A DNA stretch of 64,000 nucleotides from Gloeocapsopsis dulcis (GCF_032163395.1 NZ_CP119968.1:4490001-4554000); one strand, 5' to 3'. Shown: positions 1-10,523, counted from the first letter of the stretch. The notes: generated by a model from the letters alone, not told the origin. Translations and numbers: made by a program.

Positions 1-1
1 A

Positions 2-1132
2 ATGGCACGCCTACCACAATTGGTTGAATATGCCAAGCGTCACGATCTAAAAATTATTAGTATTGCGGATCTCATTAGTTACCGCCTGAAGCACGATCGC
101 CTGATTCATCGCGAAACAGTGACTCAGTTACCTACGCAGTTTGGACACTTTCAAATTTACGGCTATCGCCACACACTCGATAATTCTGAACACGTTGCAA
201 TTGTCAAAGGCGATCCCGCGACTTTTGAAAATCAGCCTGTGATGGTGCGAATGCACTCTGAATGCTTAACGGGTGATGCTTTAGGTTCGTTGCGCTGCGA
301 CTGTCGAATGCAATTGCAAGCCGCGTTGAAAATGATTGAAAATGCGGGGAGTGGTGTTGTCGTTTACCTCCGGCAAGAAGGACGGGGAATTGGACTGATT
401 AATAAGTTAAAAGCTTACTCGTTGCAAGATATGGGTTTAGATACCGTCGAAGCAAACGAACGCTTAGGATTTCCTGCTGACTTGCGCAACTACGGTATGG
501 GGGCGCAAATGTTGATGGACTTGGGCATACATCAAATTCGCCTAATTACTAACAATCCACGTAAGATCGCTGGTTTGAAGGGATATGGCTTGGAAATCGC
601 CGATCGCGTACCGTTGCTCATTGAAGCGACAGACTACAACTCAAATTACCTAGCAACCAAAGCCCAAAAACTAGGTCATATGCTGTTACAGACTTATCTT
701 GTCACAGTTGCAATTCACTGGCGCGATGAACCAAACTCTGTAACTGAACGTTATGAACGATTAGAGAAAGTCCGCCATATTGTTAAAACGCACAATCTAT
801 TACTTCAAGAAGAAGCACGACCAGTGGCGATCGCTCTTTTTGGTAAACCTTCGCTGACCGTTCATTTAGGATTAGATCAACCGCAGCTTGCTGCACCCGA
901 TTGGTATCATAATGAGAGTCACCCTTATGTCGAAGCGATCGCGCATACTTTAGATGATTTAGTGACTCTGCCCCACATTCGCCAACTAGAGTTTTTAGTC
1001 GCTTCCGGTAGCGATCCTTTGGCTAACTTACAAGTACAGTTAGATCGGCAAAAGCTAGATGTCAATCAATCACCTTCGATTGTTTGCAGTCAGCTGGCAA
1101 CACAAAAAATCTATAGTTTTGGAGAACTGTAA
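2..1132 (+). CDS. ribBA: RibBA, GTP cyclohydrolase II part (5' end outside window)
   Basis: Partial gene for the bifunctional riboflavin enzyme RibBA. The visible first residues ([16 protein letters not shown]...) are the tail of the 3,4-dihydroxy-2-butanone-4-phosphate synthase domain, so the true start lies left of base 1 and the ATG at 2 is internal. The GTP cyclohydrolase II domain follows from about residue 45. The zinc ligands are visible as [17 protein letters not shown], followed by the RQEGRGIGL loop. This half opens GTP to release formate, the first step of riboflavin synthesis. After the usual domain end there is an extension of about 150 residues, which I believe is common in cyanobacterial RibBA. 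The gene converges on the aldo/keto reductase. Confidence 0.93.
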   Translation: MARLPQLVEYAKRHDLKIISIADLISYRLKHDRLIHRETVTQLPTQFGHFQIYGYRHTLDNSEHVAIVKGDPATFENQPVMVRMHSECLTGDALGSLRCDCRMQLQAALKMIENAGSGVVVYLRQEGRGIGLINKLKAYSLQDMGLDTVEANERLGFPADLRNYGMGAQMLMDLGIHQIRLITNNPRKIAGLKGYGLEIADRVPLLIEATDYNSNYLATKAQKLGHMLLQTYLVTVAIHWRDEPNSVTERYERLEKVRHIVKTHNLLLQEEARPVAIALFGKPSLTVHLGLDQPQLAAPDWYHNESHPYVEAIAHTLDDLVTLPHIRQLEFLVASGSDPLANLQVQLDRQKLDVNQSPSIVCSQLATQKIYSFGEL

Positions 1133-1135
1133 ACT

Positions 1136-1159
1136 GGGAAAAGGGAATTCCCCCTTTCC
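1136..1159. terminator. Imperfect hairpin between convergent ribBA and aldo/keto reductase
   Basis: A G-rich arm (GGGAAAAGGG) and a complementary arm (CCCCCTTTCC) flank AATT a few bases after the ribBA stop and just before the stop of the opposing gene. Pairing is imperfect and there is no clean T-run, so a bidirectional terminator role is only suggested by position. Confidence 0.35.
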
Positions 1160-1167
1160 ATATCTGA

Positions 1168-2037
1168 TTAAGCCGAAGCTTGGTTTACTTGCTGGATTTC
1201 AGTTTCTGATAGGGTGACATCAAGCGACGCAGTTGAATCTTCAATACTCGAAACCCTGCTAGCACCAGGAATTGGGACAATACACGGCGACTTAGCACGT
1301 AACCACGCCAGCACAATCGCGTAGACTGATACACCTTTTTGTTTAGCAAGATTTGCGATCACCGGAATATCTTCTAAACGACTGACGCGACGACTTCCAC
1401 CGAGGGGACTCCATGGTAAAAACGTCAAACCTTTCTTCTCGCAGTATTCCAATACTCCATCAAATTCCGGCTGACGCTGCCAAGGATTGTACTGATTTTG
1501 TACTGAGACAATCTCGACAACATCCTGTGCTTGCTTGATTTGTTCTACCGAAAAGTTAGAAACACCAACAAAGCGAATTAAACCTGCTTCCACAGCTTCT
1601 TTAGCAGGTGTTAGTGCTTCTGCGATCGTGTAGTCAGGATCAGGCGAGTGGTATTGCCAAACATCGATTGGTTTATTTCCACCCAAAGCCTCAAAGCTAA
1701 CTCGAATCGTTTCGCGTAAGTGTTTTGGATTGCCATTGCGCGTCCAAGCACCATTGGGGCGCATCAAGCCACCTTTGGTCGCAACTGTTACCTGACTTGG
1801 ATCACCTTCATACTGCTGTAAAGCTTTAGCAATCAATCGCTCATTATGGTGCTTATCTGTCTCATCCTGACAATAAGAATCTGCCGTATCAATCAACGTG
1901 ACACCCAAATCCAAAGCACGATGAATCACCTTAATAGCTTGCGATTCTGGAGGTCTACTACTCAAAGACATCGGCATTGCCCCCAAAGCGATCGCACTGA
2001 TCGTCACATCAGTGTTGCCGAGTTGTGTTGTTTGCAT
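1168..2037 (-). CDS. Aldo/keto reductase
   Basis: NAD(P)H-dependent oxidoreductase of the aldo/keto reductase superfamily, 289 residues with a TIM-barrel length typical of the family. The catalytic tetrad can be placed as Asp50 and Tyr55 (LIDTADSY), Lys88 (VATKGG) and His130 (VWQYHSPD). The C-terminal cofactor region reads PIPGASRVSS. The substrate cannot be told from sequence; members act on small aldehydes and ketones. The ATG is preceded by GGAG at a suitable distance. The gene reads leftward, downstream of the GNAT gene but separated from it by a hairpin repeat. Confidence 0.9.
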   Translation of the reverse strand: MQTTQLGNTDVTISAIALGAMPMSLSSRPPESQAIKVIHRALDLGVTLIDTADSYCQDETDKHHNERLIAKALQQYEGDPSQVTVATKGGLMRPNGAWTRNGNPKHLRETIRVSFEALGGNKPIDVWQYHSPDPDYTIAEALTPAKEAVEAGLIRFVGVSNFSVEQIKQAQDVVEIVSVQNQYNPWQRQPEFDGVLEYCEKKGLTFLPWSPLGGSRRVSRLEDIPVIANLAKQKGVSVYAIVLAWLRAKSPCIVPIPGASRVSSIEDSTASLDVTLSETEIQQVNQASA

Positions 2038-2144
2038 CGGTAATTTTCTCCTATTTGGATGGGCGATGATATTTCCCTTCTATTAGTTTCAAAATCCCAA
2101 CCTGAATACCTCTGTCTCGCGGTAAATTCTAAATACACCACGTA

Positions 2145-2165
2145 GGGTTTGGCATTGCCAAACCC
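2145..2165. repeat. Perfect 9-bp stem hairpin repeat
   Basis: GGGTTTGGC, a 3-base ATT loop, then GCCAAACCC, directly abutting the stop of the GNAT gene. It lacks a T-run. I recall similar GGGTTTGGCATTGCCAAACCC units as dispersed cyanobacterial repeats. It may stop or protect the leftward transcript. Confidence 0.6.
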
Positions 2166-2642
2166 CTAGGTCAACTCGATCAACATCTCCACAGTACTAA
2201 CCCGAAAACCACATGCGCTAAATAACCGCCGCCCCGCTTCGTTCGCTGCAGCAGTATCCAACCGAATTTGCTGAACTCCCAATCGTTGAAAATGCTCAAT
2301 CGCTAACATCACCATTTGCTTACCAACTCCAGCATGGCGATAGTGCAGTTCTACCCATAAATCGTGAATAAAGCCAAACTCGCGCAGCCGATAAATCGGT
2401 ATTTCTCGCTCCACAGTACCTATTAAAAACGCTCCTAATTCCCCTGTTTGCTCATCCTCAGCCACCAAAAACACACTTTTGTCACTTTTAGCTTGCGCGA
2501 TTAACCATTGCTCATAGCGTTGTTGCGGGTTGGGTAAGAAGCCATATTTAGCACTATCCCAAGTTTCGTGCAAAGCGCAGATAGAGGCAACCATTGGTAA
2601 GACTGCGGGAACATCAGCAGGTGTAGCAGGACGAATCTGCAT
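2166..2642 (-). CDS. GNAT family N-acetyltransferase
   Basis: About 158 residues, single GNAT domain. The acetyl-CoA pyrophosphate loop is visible as RHAGVGKQM, followed by a helix and the end strand LDTAAANEAGRRLFSACGF, which is the usual motif B. It should transfer an acetyl group from acetyl-CoA to an amine; the substrate is unknown. I prefer the ATG at 2642 (MQIRPATPADV, a standard GNAT beginning); a GTG three codons upstream (2651) is also possible and would leave only two bases to the upstream permease gene, so the two may be cotranscribed. Confidence 0.85.
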   Translation of the reverse strand: MQIRPATPADVPAVLPMVASICALHETWDSAKYGFLPNPQQRYEQWLIAQAKSDKSVFLVAEDEQTGELGAFLIGTVEREIPIYRLREFGFIHDLWVELHYRHAGVGKQMVMLAIEHFQRLGVQQIRLDTAAANEAGRRLFSACGFRVSTVEMLIELT

Positions 2643-2653
2643 ATCGTTCACAT

Positions 2654-3439
2654 TCAGCTAGAAGCACTCGTGTAAAAACGCAGTGCAAAATTCCAGAAAA
2701 TTCTAGCAATATATAACAATGCTAATGCTAGTACACCCGCACCGATGACCCAGCCTAACTCAACGCGCCCTAACATTGCTTCTGCGGGAACTGTTGTTAA
2801 AAACGTTACTGGAACGACAAAAGTGAAGAAAAAGCGGTAAGCAACAGGATAAGCTACTATCGGGAACCTTCCAGCTTCTAGCAAGCCTCTGAGAACTTCT
2901 GTAACGTTGTAGATTTTGACAAACCAAATACTCGTAGCGCCCAGCATAAACCATAGGCTGTAGAGGCTAGCAAGTCCAAATAACAAGGGAATTGCACTTA
3001 GTAAGTAGTCTTGTAGGGCTAAGCCTAATCTGCCACCAGCGTAACCGATGAGAATGCCACCAAAGATAATATCTGGTAATCCCCAAGGTGAAAGTGTATG
3101 GCTAGAAAGCCAAAACTGACTGCTGATTGGCTTGAGTAAGATAAAGTCTAATGTACCTTGTTGAACGTGTTTAACAATACTGTTGAGGTTAGGAGCTAAG
3201 AAGGTACTGGAAAAACCCTGCAACATGGTAAAGATGGCAAGTACAATCAGTGCTTCATCCCACGTCCATCCTTGGAATGTGTAACCTGTACGGTAGAAAA
3301 GGAATAGACTAAATAAACTGCCAGCAAGATTACCAAGGCTCGTTAGTGTAGCCAAGACGAAGTTAACGCGGTACTCCAATTCAGCGGCAATCGCAGCACC
3401 CCACAATAGCTGTAATACATCAAAATAGCGTTTCAACAC
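2654..3439 (-). CDS. ABC-2 family (DUF990-type) transporter permease
   Basis: Integral membrane permease of 261 residues with about six hydrophobic segments. The stretch around HVQQGTLDFILLKPIS is characteristic of the ABC-2/DUF990 permease family, which normally works with a second similar permease and an ATPase to export a substrate. Neither partner is in this window, so it is an orphan here and must pair with subunits encoded elsewhere. The start is a GTG (GTGTTGAAACGC). The downstream GNAT gene is nearly contiguous, which suggests cotranscription rather than shared function. Confidence 0.83.
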   Translation of the reverse strand: MLKRYFDVLQLLWGAAIAAELEYRVNFVLATLTSLGNLAGSLFSLFLFYRTGYTFQGWTWDEALIVLAIFTMLQGFSSTFLAPNLNSIVKHVQQGTLDFILLKPISSQFWLSSHTLSPWGLPDIIFGGILIGYAGGRLGLALQDYLLSAIPLLFGLASLYSLWFMLGATSIWFVKIYNVTEVLRGLLEAGRFPIVAYPVAYRFFFTFVVPVTFLTTVPAEAMLGRVELGWVIGAGVLALALLYIARIFWNFALRFYTSASS

Positions 3440-3531
3440 AGACCGAGCTTTTTTTGCATTGCCCTAATTCTAAGCAACATAGAAGAAATCCATCGCAGTC
3501 GTTTTAAGAGAGGCGATCGCACCAGTGTCCA

Positions 3532-3681
3532 TCAAGCTACCGCATAACCCGTGTGCTTTTGTACCTCTGGCGGACGAAACCCCAACACAATATGTTTTTT
3601 CGGGATTCCCGCCTCTTCTAAATCAGCCGCAATTCCTGCCTCAATTCCATCGCGTTGAATCCAGATTTTGCCGTCACTATT
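3532..3681 (-). pseudogene. Relic of an XisI-like (fdxN element excision controlling factor) gene
   Basis: Reading leftward, the frame ending at 3532-3534 gives SDGKIWIQRDGIE, then about 15 residues, then KKHIVLGFRPPEVQKHTGYA and a stop. This is the conserved C-terminus of XisI-family proteins as I know them. Upstream there is an in-frame TAA within a few codons and no start, so only about 50 of the usual ~110 residues remain. XisH/XisI pairs are common in cyanobacteria; no xisH is seen here. It is a decayed remnant, not an expressed gene. Confidence 0.75.
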
Positions 3682-3725
3682 TTATTTAACTTTATGCTTG
3701 TACGGCGAACCACTCTTCACACGCG

Positions 3726-5519
3726 CTAAGATTGAACGCGATCAAACCACTCGGTAATACCTTGGGCGATCGCCTCTGCTAATCTTTGTTGTGCTTGTGG
3801 ATCGACAATCCATTCAAACTCTGTAGGATTGATCATAAATCCTAATTCGAGTAACACTGAAGGTGCTGATGCGGGGCGAGTGAGTGCTAAGTTATTCCAG
3901 TACACTCCGTAAGACGGGCGCTTAAGTTTGTTGACAACGTAATTGTGTAAAAATACAGCGAGGTTGTGGGCTTGGGGATGATACCAAAACGCTCCAAATC
4001 CTTGAGTATTCATGGCATCACCACTATCAGGTAAGGCGTTGTAATGTAGTGAAAGTGCGATCGCTGGTTCTAATTTATCAATCATTGCCACGCGATCGCC
4101 TAACGACAATTCAGTATCTTCCTCGCGTGTCATATACACTGTCGCACCTCGTGCTACCAGTTGGTCACGCACCAATTTTGATATCACTAAATTGGCAGTT
4201 TTTTCAGGATATCCATTTGGTCCTTTTGCGCCCAATTCTGCCCCACCGTGTCCAGGATCGAGAAGAATCTTAATTCCCGCTAACGGTAAAGTATTCTGCT
4301 TACTCTGAGTGCTTACTGGTGCATGACGTAAAGCTAATACCAAGCTCGTACCGTCGTACCTCAGCTTATAACCCCACTGTTGGGCAGATTTGAGGTTAAA
4401 GGTGTATTGTAATTGTTCTGGTGCGATCTGTTGCCAATCTAGACGCGAAATTAATGGGTTATCATCCAAACGAATGACGTCAGTTTGTGCGGTGGTATTG
4501 TGGAGAGTCAAAGTTAATGTGCGATCGCCTTGCTGTACGCTCACTGGTACAGGTACTTGCAAAGGAAACACAATTTCAGTGGCATCAGCAACTTGGCGGG
4601 CGCTGACACTACGAATAAGCGATCGGGGTGGAACTGCACCAGCAACAATCCTAGTTTCTTTACCGTTAATCCAACCGCCGTAATCAAGACGTAACCATTC
4701 ACCTTCTTTTGCGGTAATGCTAGCGCGGGTTCCTAAAGGAAGTGGTGTCAGGCGAGAATAATCGGTACTAGGCCCTGTACGCGCAACACCAGCATCAGCA
4801 GTGACTTCAGCAACTTCTAACTGGGCGGGAGACAGAATTGAGACTTTACCTGGACTCGGTTGTGTTGTCGTTTTACCATGAACAGTTAGCTGAAATTGGG
4901 GCTGAATTGAGTTAGAGCCAGTCACCATACCAGAATTAACGTTATTGCCGTTTGGTAATGTGGTACAGCCTTGATAGTGTCCAGTAACAGCTTGAGTAGT
5001 AGGCTGATTTTGTTGAGTTAATGCGGCGGAGTTCGGCGGTAGCTGGATATTCTGAGTTTGTGGTAGTAAGGGAACTGTTTGATTCGCAAGCTGGACTGCT
5101 ACAGTGGCATTGGGAGGAGCAATCGCACTAAAACAAACTAATTCTCCTGGCAATCGCGCTACATCTACTGCTGGAGTCAAAGAATCTTTAGCAAACGCTA
5201 ATCCTACGGAAAGTTCCGGCGTTGTGGAGAGCCGTGTTACTTTAACTTGTAGTTGTTGATTCTGGTAGCGTAGCGTAAAAATATTATCACCGAGTTGCAA
5301 AGGAAAACTAGGAGCAAAATGCCCTGCCCTACTGCGAGCAATCGCCTTACCATTTATTAATACTTCTCCATCGGATGGTGCTGTCCCAATCAAAAAAATC
5401 CGTTCTGATGTGGTTTGATGCTCGTTAGGCGGATAAACAACAGTCATCGGCTGATTTGCCCAGACTGGCGCAGACGCCATTACAAAACCTAATAACGCTA
5501 ATCCTAAAATGTGTCTCAC
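3726..5519 (-). CDS. N-acetylmuramoyl-L-alanine amidase (Amidase_3) with SH3-like domain
   Basis: Exported cell-wall hydrolase of 597 residues that cleaves the bond between MurNAc and the stem peptide. A signal peptide (MRHILGLALLGFVMASAPVWA) precedes a beta-rich N-terminal region and a bacterial SH3-like segment at about residues 238-295 (ARTGPSTDYSRL... GGWINGKE). The Amidase_3 domain fills roughly residues 415-595. Its zinc and catalytic residues are all present: DPGHGG, GYPEK, SLHYNA and LLELGF. It is probably an AmiC-type daughter-cell separation or septal peptidoglycan enzyme. The start codon is GTG. It diverges from pyrG across a 132-bp spacer. Confidence 0.92.
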   Translation of the reverse strand: MRHILGLALLGFVMASAPVWANQPMTVVYPPNEHQTTSERIFLIGTAPSDGEVLINGKAIARSRAGHFAPSFPLQLGDNIFTLRYQNQQLQVKVTRLSTTPELSVGLAFAKDSLTPAVDVARLPGELVCFSAIAPPNATVAVQLANQTVPLLPQTQNIQLPPNSAALTQQNQPTTQAVTGHYQGCTTLPNGNNVNSGMVTGSNSIQPQFQLTVHGKTTTQPSPGKVSILSPAQLEVAEVTADAGVARTGPSTDYSRLTPLPLGTRASITAKEGEWLRLDYGGWINGKETRIVAGAVPPRSLIRSVSARQVADATEIVFPLQVPVPVSVQQGDRTLTLTLHNTTAQTDVIRLDDNPLISRLDWQQIAPEQLQYTFNLKSAQQWGYKLRYDGTSLVLALRHAPVSTQSKQNTLPLAGIKILLDPGHGGAELGAKGPNGYPEKTANLVISKLVRDQLVARGATVYMTREEDTELSLGDRVAMIDKLEPAIALSLHYNALPDSGDAMNTQGFGAFWYHPQAHNLAVFLHNYVVNKLKRPSYGVYWNNLALTRPASAPSVLLELGFMINPTEFEWIVDPQAQQRLAEAIAQGITEWFDRVQS

Positions 5520-5645
5520 GTTAAAATATCAGTAAGTTAGGACAAAAAATAATAATCATCTTCCCTCGCCCCTCACTCCTCACCCCTAACCCCTTCATAA
5601 CTGTGGCACAATTGACGGGGTATAACTGCACAAGTTCCTCATTGA

Positions 5646-7289
<1,644 letters not shown>

Positions 7290-7300
7290 GGAGGAAGGAG

Positions 7301-7385
7301 GGGTGAGTGATTAGTTTTGAGTTTTGAGTTTTGAATTAAAAGAATTTTCTTAACTCAACACTCAACATTCATCACTCATAACTCT
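7301..7385. repeat. Dispersed GAGTTTTGA / ACTCATCACTCATAACTC repeat, copy 1
   Basis: Runs of TTTTGAGTTTTGAGTTTTGAATT followed by AAAAGAATTTTCTTAACTCA and then CACTCAACATTCATCACTCA. The two halves are roughly inverted, so the RNA could fold. Related tracts lie at 13816-13945, 25768-25920 and 51731-51838. It sits between the convergent pyrG and ROK kinase genes. Confidence 0.7.
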
Positions 7386-7408
7386 TCTGCACAAGAAGCT
7401 TCCTCTGC

Positions 7409-8320
7409 TTAGTCTCGTTCTAGCTTGTTCCAAGCAAGCCGAGCGGCTCCTACTATTCCGGCTTGATTACCTAATTCAGCAGTGAGGATTTTTAAGCCAG
7501 TGCGGGAACTGGGTAGTACCCGACATTCAATTTCAGTGTGAATATTAGGCAAGAAAAACTCTGCACTAGCACTTACACCACCACCAATAATAATTGCTTC
7601 GGGAGTTAAAACATAAATCAAGCTGGCTAAGCCTGCACCTAATTCCTTACCATACTGCTGCCAAAAAGTCAAGGCTTTCAAGTCTCCTGCTTTGGCAAGT
7701 GCGCCGAGTTGTGCAGGTTCGAGTCCAGTGCGACGACGAATTGCTTGGACTGACACATACTGCTCTAACGAACCATAGTTACCACTATTACATGGCGGAC
7801 CATCCAGGTTTAGGGTAATTAAGCCCAGTTCCGCAGCAGTTCCCTGATGTCCAACAAACAGATTGCCATCGAGGATAACTGCGCCACCAACACCAGTTCC
7901 CAGGGTTAACAGAATTAAGTTACGAAAGTGTCGTCCTGCTCCTAACCAAGCTTCTCCTAGTCCCGCACAGTTAGCATCATTCGCAAGAATAGCGGGACGA
8001 TCTGTTTTAGTTTCTAACCAATCGGCTAAGGGAACATCACGCCAGTTGTGCAGATTAATTGCCACTCTAGCAATTCGCCCCGACACATCAACAGGACCTG
8101 GAGTACCAACACCGATCGCCTGACATTGCTGATCGGGATCGATTTGAGCGATCGCTTCCACGATAGTACCTACAACAGCGTGTGGTGTTGCAGGTTGAGG
8201 AGTAGCTACACTCAAAGATGCTAGACAAGTACCATCCTGAGCAAATTTCCCGAATTTGATTGCGGTTCCACCCAAGTCAATTCCGATTACCTGGGGTAAA
8301 GGTAAATTTGCTGCGCTCAT
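7409..8320 (-). CDS. ROK family sugar kinase (glucokinase-like)
   Basis: ATP-dependent hexose kinase of the ROK family, 303 residues from the ATG at 8320 (a TTG 12 bases upstream is less likely). The phosphate loop GIDLGGTAIKFG, the catalytic-base region ILANDANCAGLGE and the sugar loop TLGTGVGGAVILDG are intact. The zinc motif normally C-x-C-G-x-x-G-C-x-E reads CNSGNYGSLE, so two of its three cysteines are serine and zinc binding is probably lost. Glucose is the likeliest substrate but this is inference. Last gene of a possible leftward operon with the secreted protein and the ribulose kinase (gaps under 80 bp). Confidence 0.87.
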   Translation of the reverse strand: MSAANLPLPQVIGIDLGGTAIKFGKFAQDGTCLASLSVATPQPATPHAVVGTIVEAIAQIDPDQQCQAIGVGTPGPVDVSGRIARVAINLHNWRDVPLADWLETKTDRPAILANDANCAGLGEAWLGAGRHFRNLILLTLGTGVGGAVILDGNLFVGHQGTAAELGLITLNLDGPPCNSGNYGSLEQYVSVQAIRRRTGLEPAQLGALAKAGDLKALTFWQQYGKELGAGLASLIYVLTPEAIIIGGGVSASAEFFLPNIHTEIECRVLPSSRTGLKILTAELGNQAGIVGAARLAWNKLERD

Positions 8321-8398
8321 CCTGTGATTCAACTATGGTTATTTGGACTACTTGCATTTGAATTGCAAGAGTTCTCTTATTTGACCACAAGATAGGAA

Positions 8399-8905
8399 TT
8401 AATTGAATACATTCATCACTGGAACTTGCTGTAGCACTACCTCAATCACAATTGCAGGTAAATTGGACGTATTTTGACGCTCTTCACGGCGCACAACTCT
8501 TCCTAGTGAGTCAGTACGATAAACCCAAGTCGAACGCCCGTCAGATACTCTCACGCGCCAACCTTCTACTAAGGCTTGAGTACAAAATTCATCAGGTTGC
8601 GCTAATCCAAGACAACCATCTGACCAAGTTTCTTGACTTAATGCCGTGACTTGCAGTTTACTAACAGGAATATTCTCGCGTTGAGATACATCTTGCCTTA
8701 CTGCATCTGCTACTGAACGCGGCAGTTGAGCCGCACAATTGCTTTGTCTTTGATTTGTGAGTTTATACTTTTGCTCAGATAAATTGCTGGGTGCTGAATC
8801 CGCTACAGCGACCGCTGTAGCAACACTCGATAAAATACCGCTCAACAATACGACTGAAGCAATTTGCCGTAAGTTAACAAACTTATACTTCATCAGAAAT
8901 TTCAT
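8399..8905 (-). CDS. Small secreted protein of unknown function
   Basis: About 168 residues. An N-terminal signal peptide (hydrophobic core ASVVLLSGILSSVATAVAVA) is followed by a mature domain with WSDGCLGLAQPDEFCTQALV and GWRVRVSDGRSTWVYRTD. I recognise this as a recurrent cyanobacterial exported domain without an assigned function; the two cysteines could form a disulfide. I chose the ATG at 8905; a TTG at 8917 and an ATG at 8893 are alternatives. It lies between two sugar kinase genes on the same strand. Confidence 0.72.
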   Translation of the reverse strand: MKFLMKYKFVNLRQIASVVLLSGILSSVATAVAVADSAPSNLSEQKYKLTNQRQSNCAAQLPRSVADAVRQDVSQRENIPVSKLQVTALSQETWSDGCLGLAQPDEFCTQALVEGWRVRVSDGRSTWVYRTDSLGRVVRREERQNTSNLPAIVIEVVLQQVPVMNVFN

Positions 8906-8959
8906 ATTGAATATCAATTCTGCTTCCCTAATATAGGAAAGACGGTGACTAAATACCTG

Positions 8960-10240
8960 TTAGTTCCTGTTACTATTGATACTGCGCATTGCTAGTAATG
9001 CAGATCCATAAGCCGCTTCAGTATCTTTGGATGCTACTATGGGCAAATCAAAGTAACGCTGACGAATGGCAGTCCAGCTAGTATTTACTGCACCACCACC
9101 TGCAGTATAAATATGTATGAGAGACGTTGCACCGAGTTGTTGTAAAAGTTGATAACCTTGGCATTCAATACGGGCAATACTTTCTAGTATTCCATGCAGA
9201 AACTCTACTGAATTATCCGGTCGTGGTTCGAGTCGAGGTAGTAGGTGAGGATCATTTACAGGAAAGCGATCGCCTGGTTGTAATAACGGATAGTAATCAA
9301 AGGGGCTGACTTGCTGGGGATCAATCTGAAGACTCAATTGTTGTAACTCAGCATTGGAGAAAAACTGCTGTAGTACTGCCCCTCCAGTATTAGAAGCACC
9401 TCCAGTCAGCCATAAATCGCCTAAGCGATGGCTATAAATACCATACTGGCTATTCTCCACGCGAGTGTGACTTAATAGCTTGAGAACCATAGTAGAACCA
9501 AGGGAGGTAACTGCTTCTCCAGGAGACGTCGCACCACTTGCCAAAAAAGCAGCAATACTATCTGTTGTTCCCGCACACACATAGCAATCGCGGCGTAAGT
9601 TAAAGCGTGTCGCCACTTCTGGCGTAACTTCTGCAACAGGAGTGCCAGGTGCTAAAATTTGAGGTAATAAAGGCGCAATCGCAAGTTTTGTTAACCATGC
9701 AGGATAGCAGAAATGCTCAACGTCATAGCCTAGCTTTAAAGCATTATGATAGTCACTGATGCCGAGTTTGCCGTGAAGCAGAAATGCTAACCAATCTGCT
9801 TGGTGAAGGAAATATTTAGCATCAGCAAATGTCGGTTGCTGCGACAGCCACAATAGCTTTGCCAAACTTGATGTTGCACTTAATACGGTGTGATTTGGCG
9901 GGGCGATCGCTTTTAATTGTTCTAGCACTGTAACTCCTCGCGCATCGTTGTACATCAGTGGTGGTGCAACCGGAGTACCTGTAGCGTTGCACAATAGTAC
10001 CGTTGAAGAAGTTCCATCAATGGCGATCGCATCGATCTGTTGCCGTAATCTTGGCGGAATCTGTTCAATCAAGTTAAATAAAGTATTTTCCCAAGTAATT
10101 ACCTGAGTGAATGCATCATCTGTAACCGCATACTTTGCCTCAGCTTGGGTTACTCCTGTACAATCGATAACTACTGCTCTTGCACCAGAAGTCCCAAAAT
10201 CTATCCCTAGCGTGTAATGATGATTTGCAATGTACAGCAT
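8960..10240 (-). CDS. FGGY-family kinase, D-ribulose kinase type (SePSK/AtXK-1-like)
   Basis: 426 residues, an FGGY carbohydrate kinase of the short form found in cyanobacteria and plants. The sequence closely follows what I know of the Synechococcus enzyme SePSK and Arabidopsis XK-1, which were shown to phosphorylate D-ribulose: GIDFGTSGARA with Asp14, IDGTSSTVLLC, SDYHNALKLGY, CAGTTDSIAAFLASGA with Asp227, GEAVTSLGST, WLTGGASNTGG and YTAGGGAVN. Both conserved aspartates are present. The product, D-ribulose 5-phosphate, would enter the Calvin/pentose phosphate pool. First gene of the possible operon ending with the ROK kinase. Confidence 0.88.
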   Translation of the reverse strand: MLYIANHHYTLGIDFGTSGARAVVIDCTGVTQAEAKYAVTDDAFTQVITWENTLFNLIEQIPPRLRQQIDAIAIDGTSSTVLLCNATGTPVAPPLMYNDARGVTVLEQLKAIAPPNHTVLSATSSLAKLLWLSQQPTFADAKYFLHQADWLAFLLHGKLGISDYHNALKLGYDVEHFCYPAWLTKLAIAPLLPQILAPGTPVAEVTPEVATRFNLRRDCYVCAGTTDSIAAFLASGATSPGEAVTSLGSTMVLKLLSHTRVENSQYGIYSHRLGDLWLTGGASNTGGAVLQQFFSNAELQQLSLQIDPQQVSPFDYYPLLQPGDRFPVNDPHLLPRLEPRPDNSVEFLHGILESIARIECQGYQLLQQLGATSLIHIYTAGGGAVNTSWTAIRQRYFDLPIVASKDTEAAYGSALLAMRSINSNRN

Positions 10241-10498
10241 TTTGCAAGAGGTCAGAGGTCAAAGGTCGGGGATCAGGGCTTATGGATAGAACCTGAAGCT
10301 ATTACTGGTTTTAATCATGGGAGAGAAAAAAGATTAATGTCGAGATAGCGTGTGATAAAATACAAGGCTCCTTTCTTTATCCCCTACTTTTGAGCAGAGA
10401 TTCCTGAACTCCGATCCCGACCTCCGATCCCTCTTAATTTGTTTCATATTGTAAAAACTTATTCCATCAGTTGAACAATTTAGTCAAAAGTAGTGATT
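10241..10498. other. Spacer upstream of psaM
   Basis: No gene seen. It contains short purine/pyrimidine-rich tracts (GAGGTCAGAGGTC near the kinase start and GATCCCGACCTCCGATCCC near 10420) of the kind that recur in this genome's spacers. The psaM promoter probably lies in its last 100 bases. Confidence 0.5.
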
Positions 10499-10516
10499 GT
10501 TAGATACATTTACATT
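10499..10516 (+). promoter_or_regulatory. HLR1-like RpaB site upstream of psaM
   Basis: GTTAGATACATTTACATT fits the HLR1 pattern (two TTACA-type repeats separated to make an 18-base motif) with one mismatch: the first repeat reads TTAGA and the second TTACA. HLR1 is bound by the response regulator RpaB and is known at photosystem I genes. The site is only 23 bases before the ATG, so where it sits relative to the transcription start is unknown. Confidence 0.55.
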
Positions 10517-10523
10517 TTGCCTC

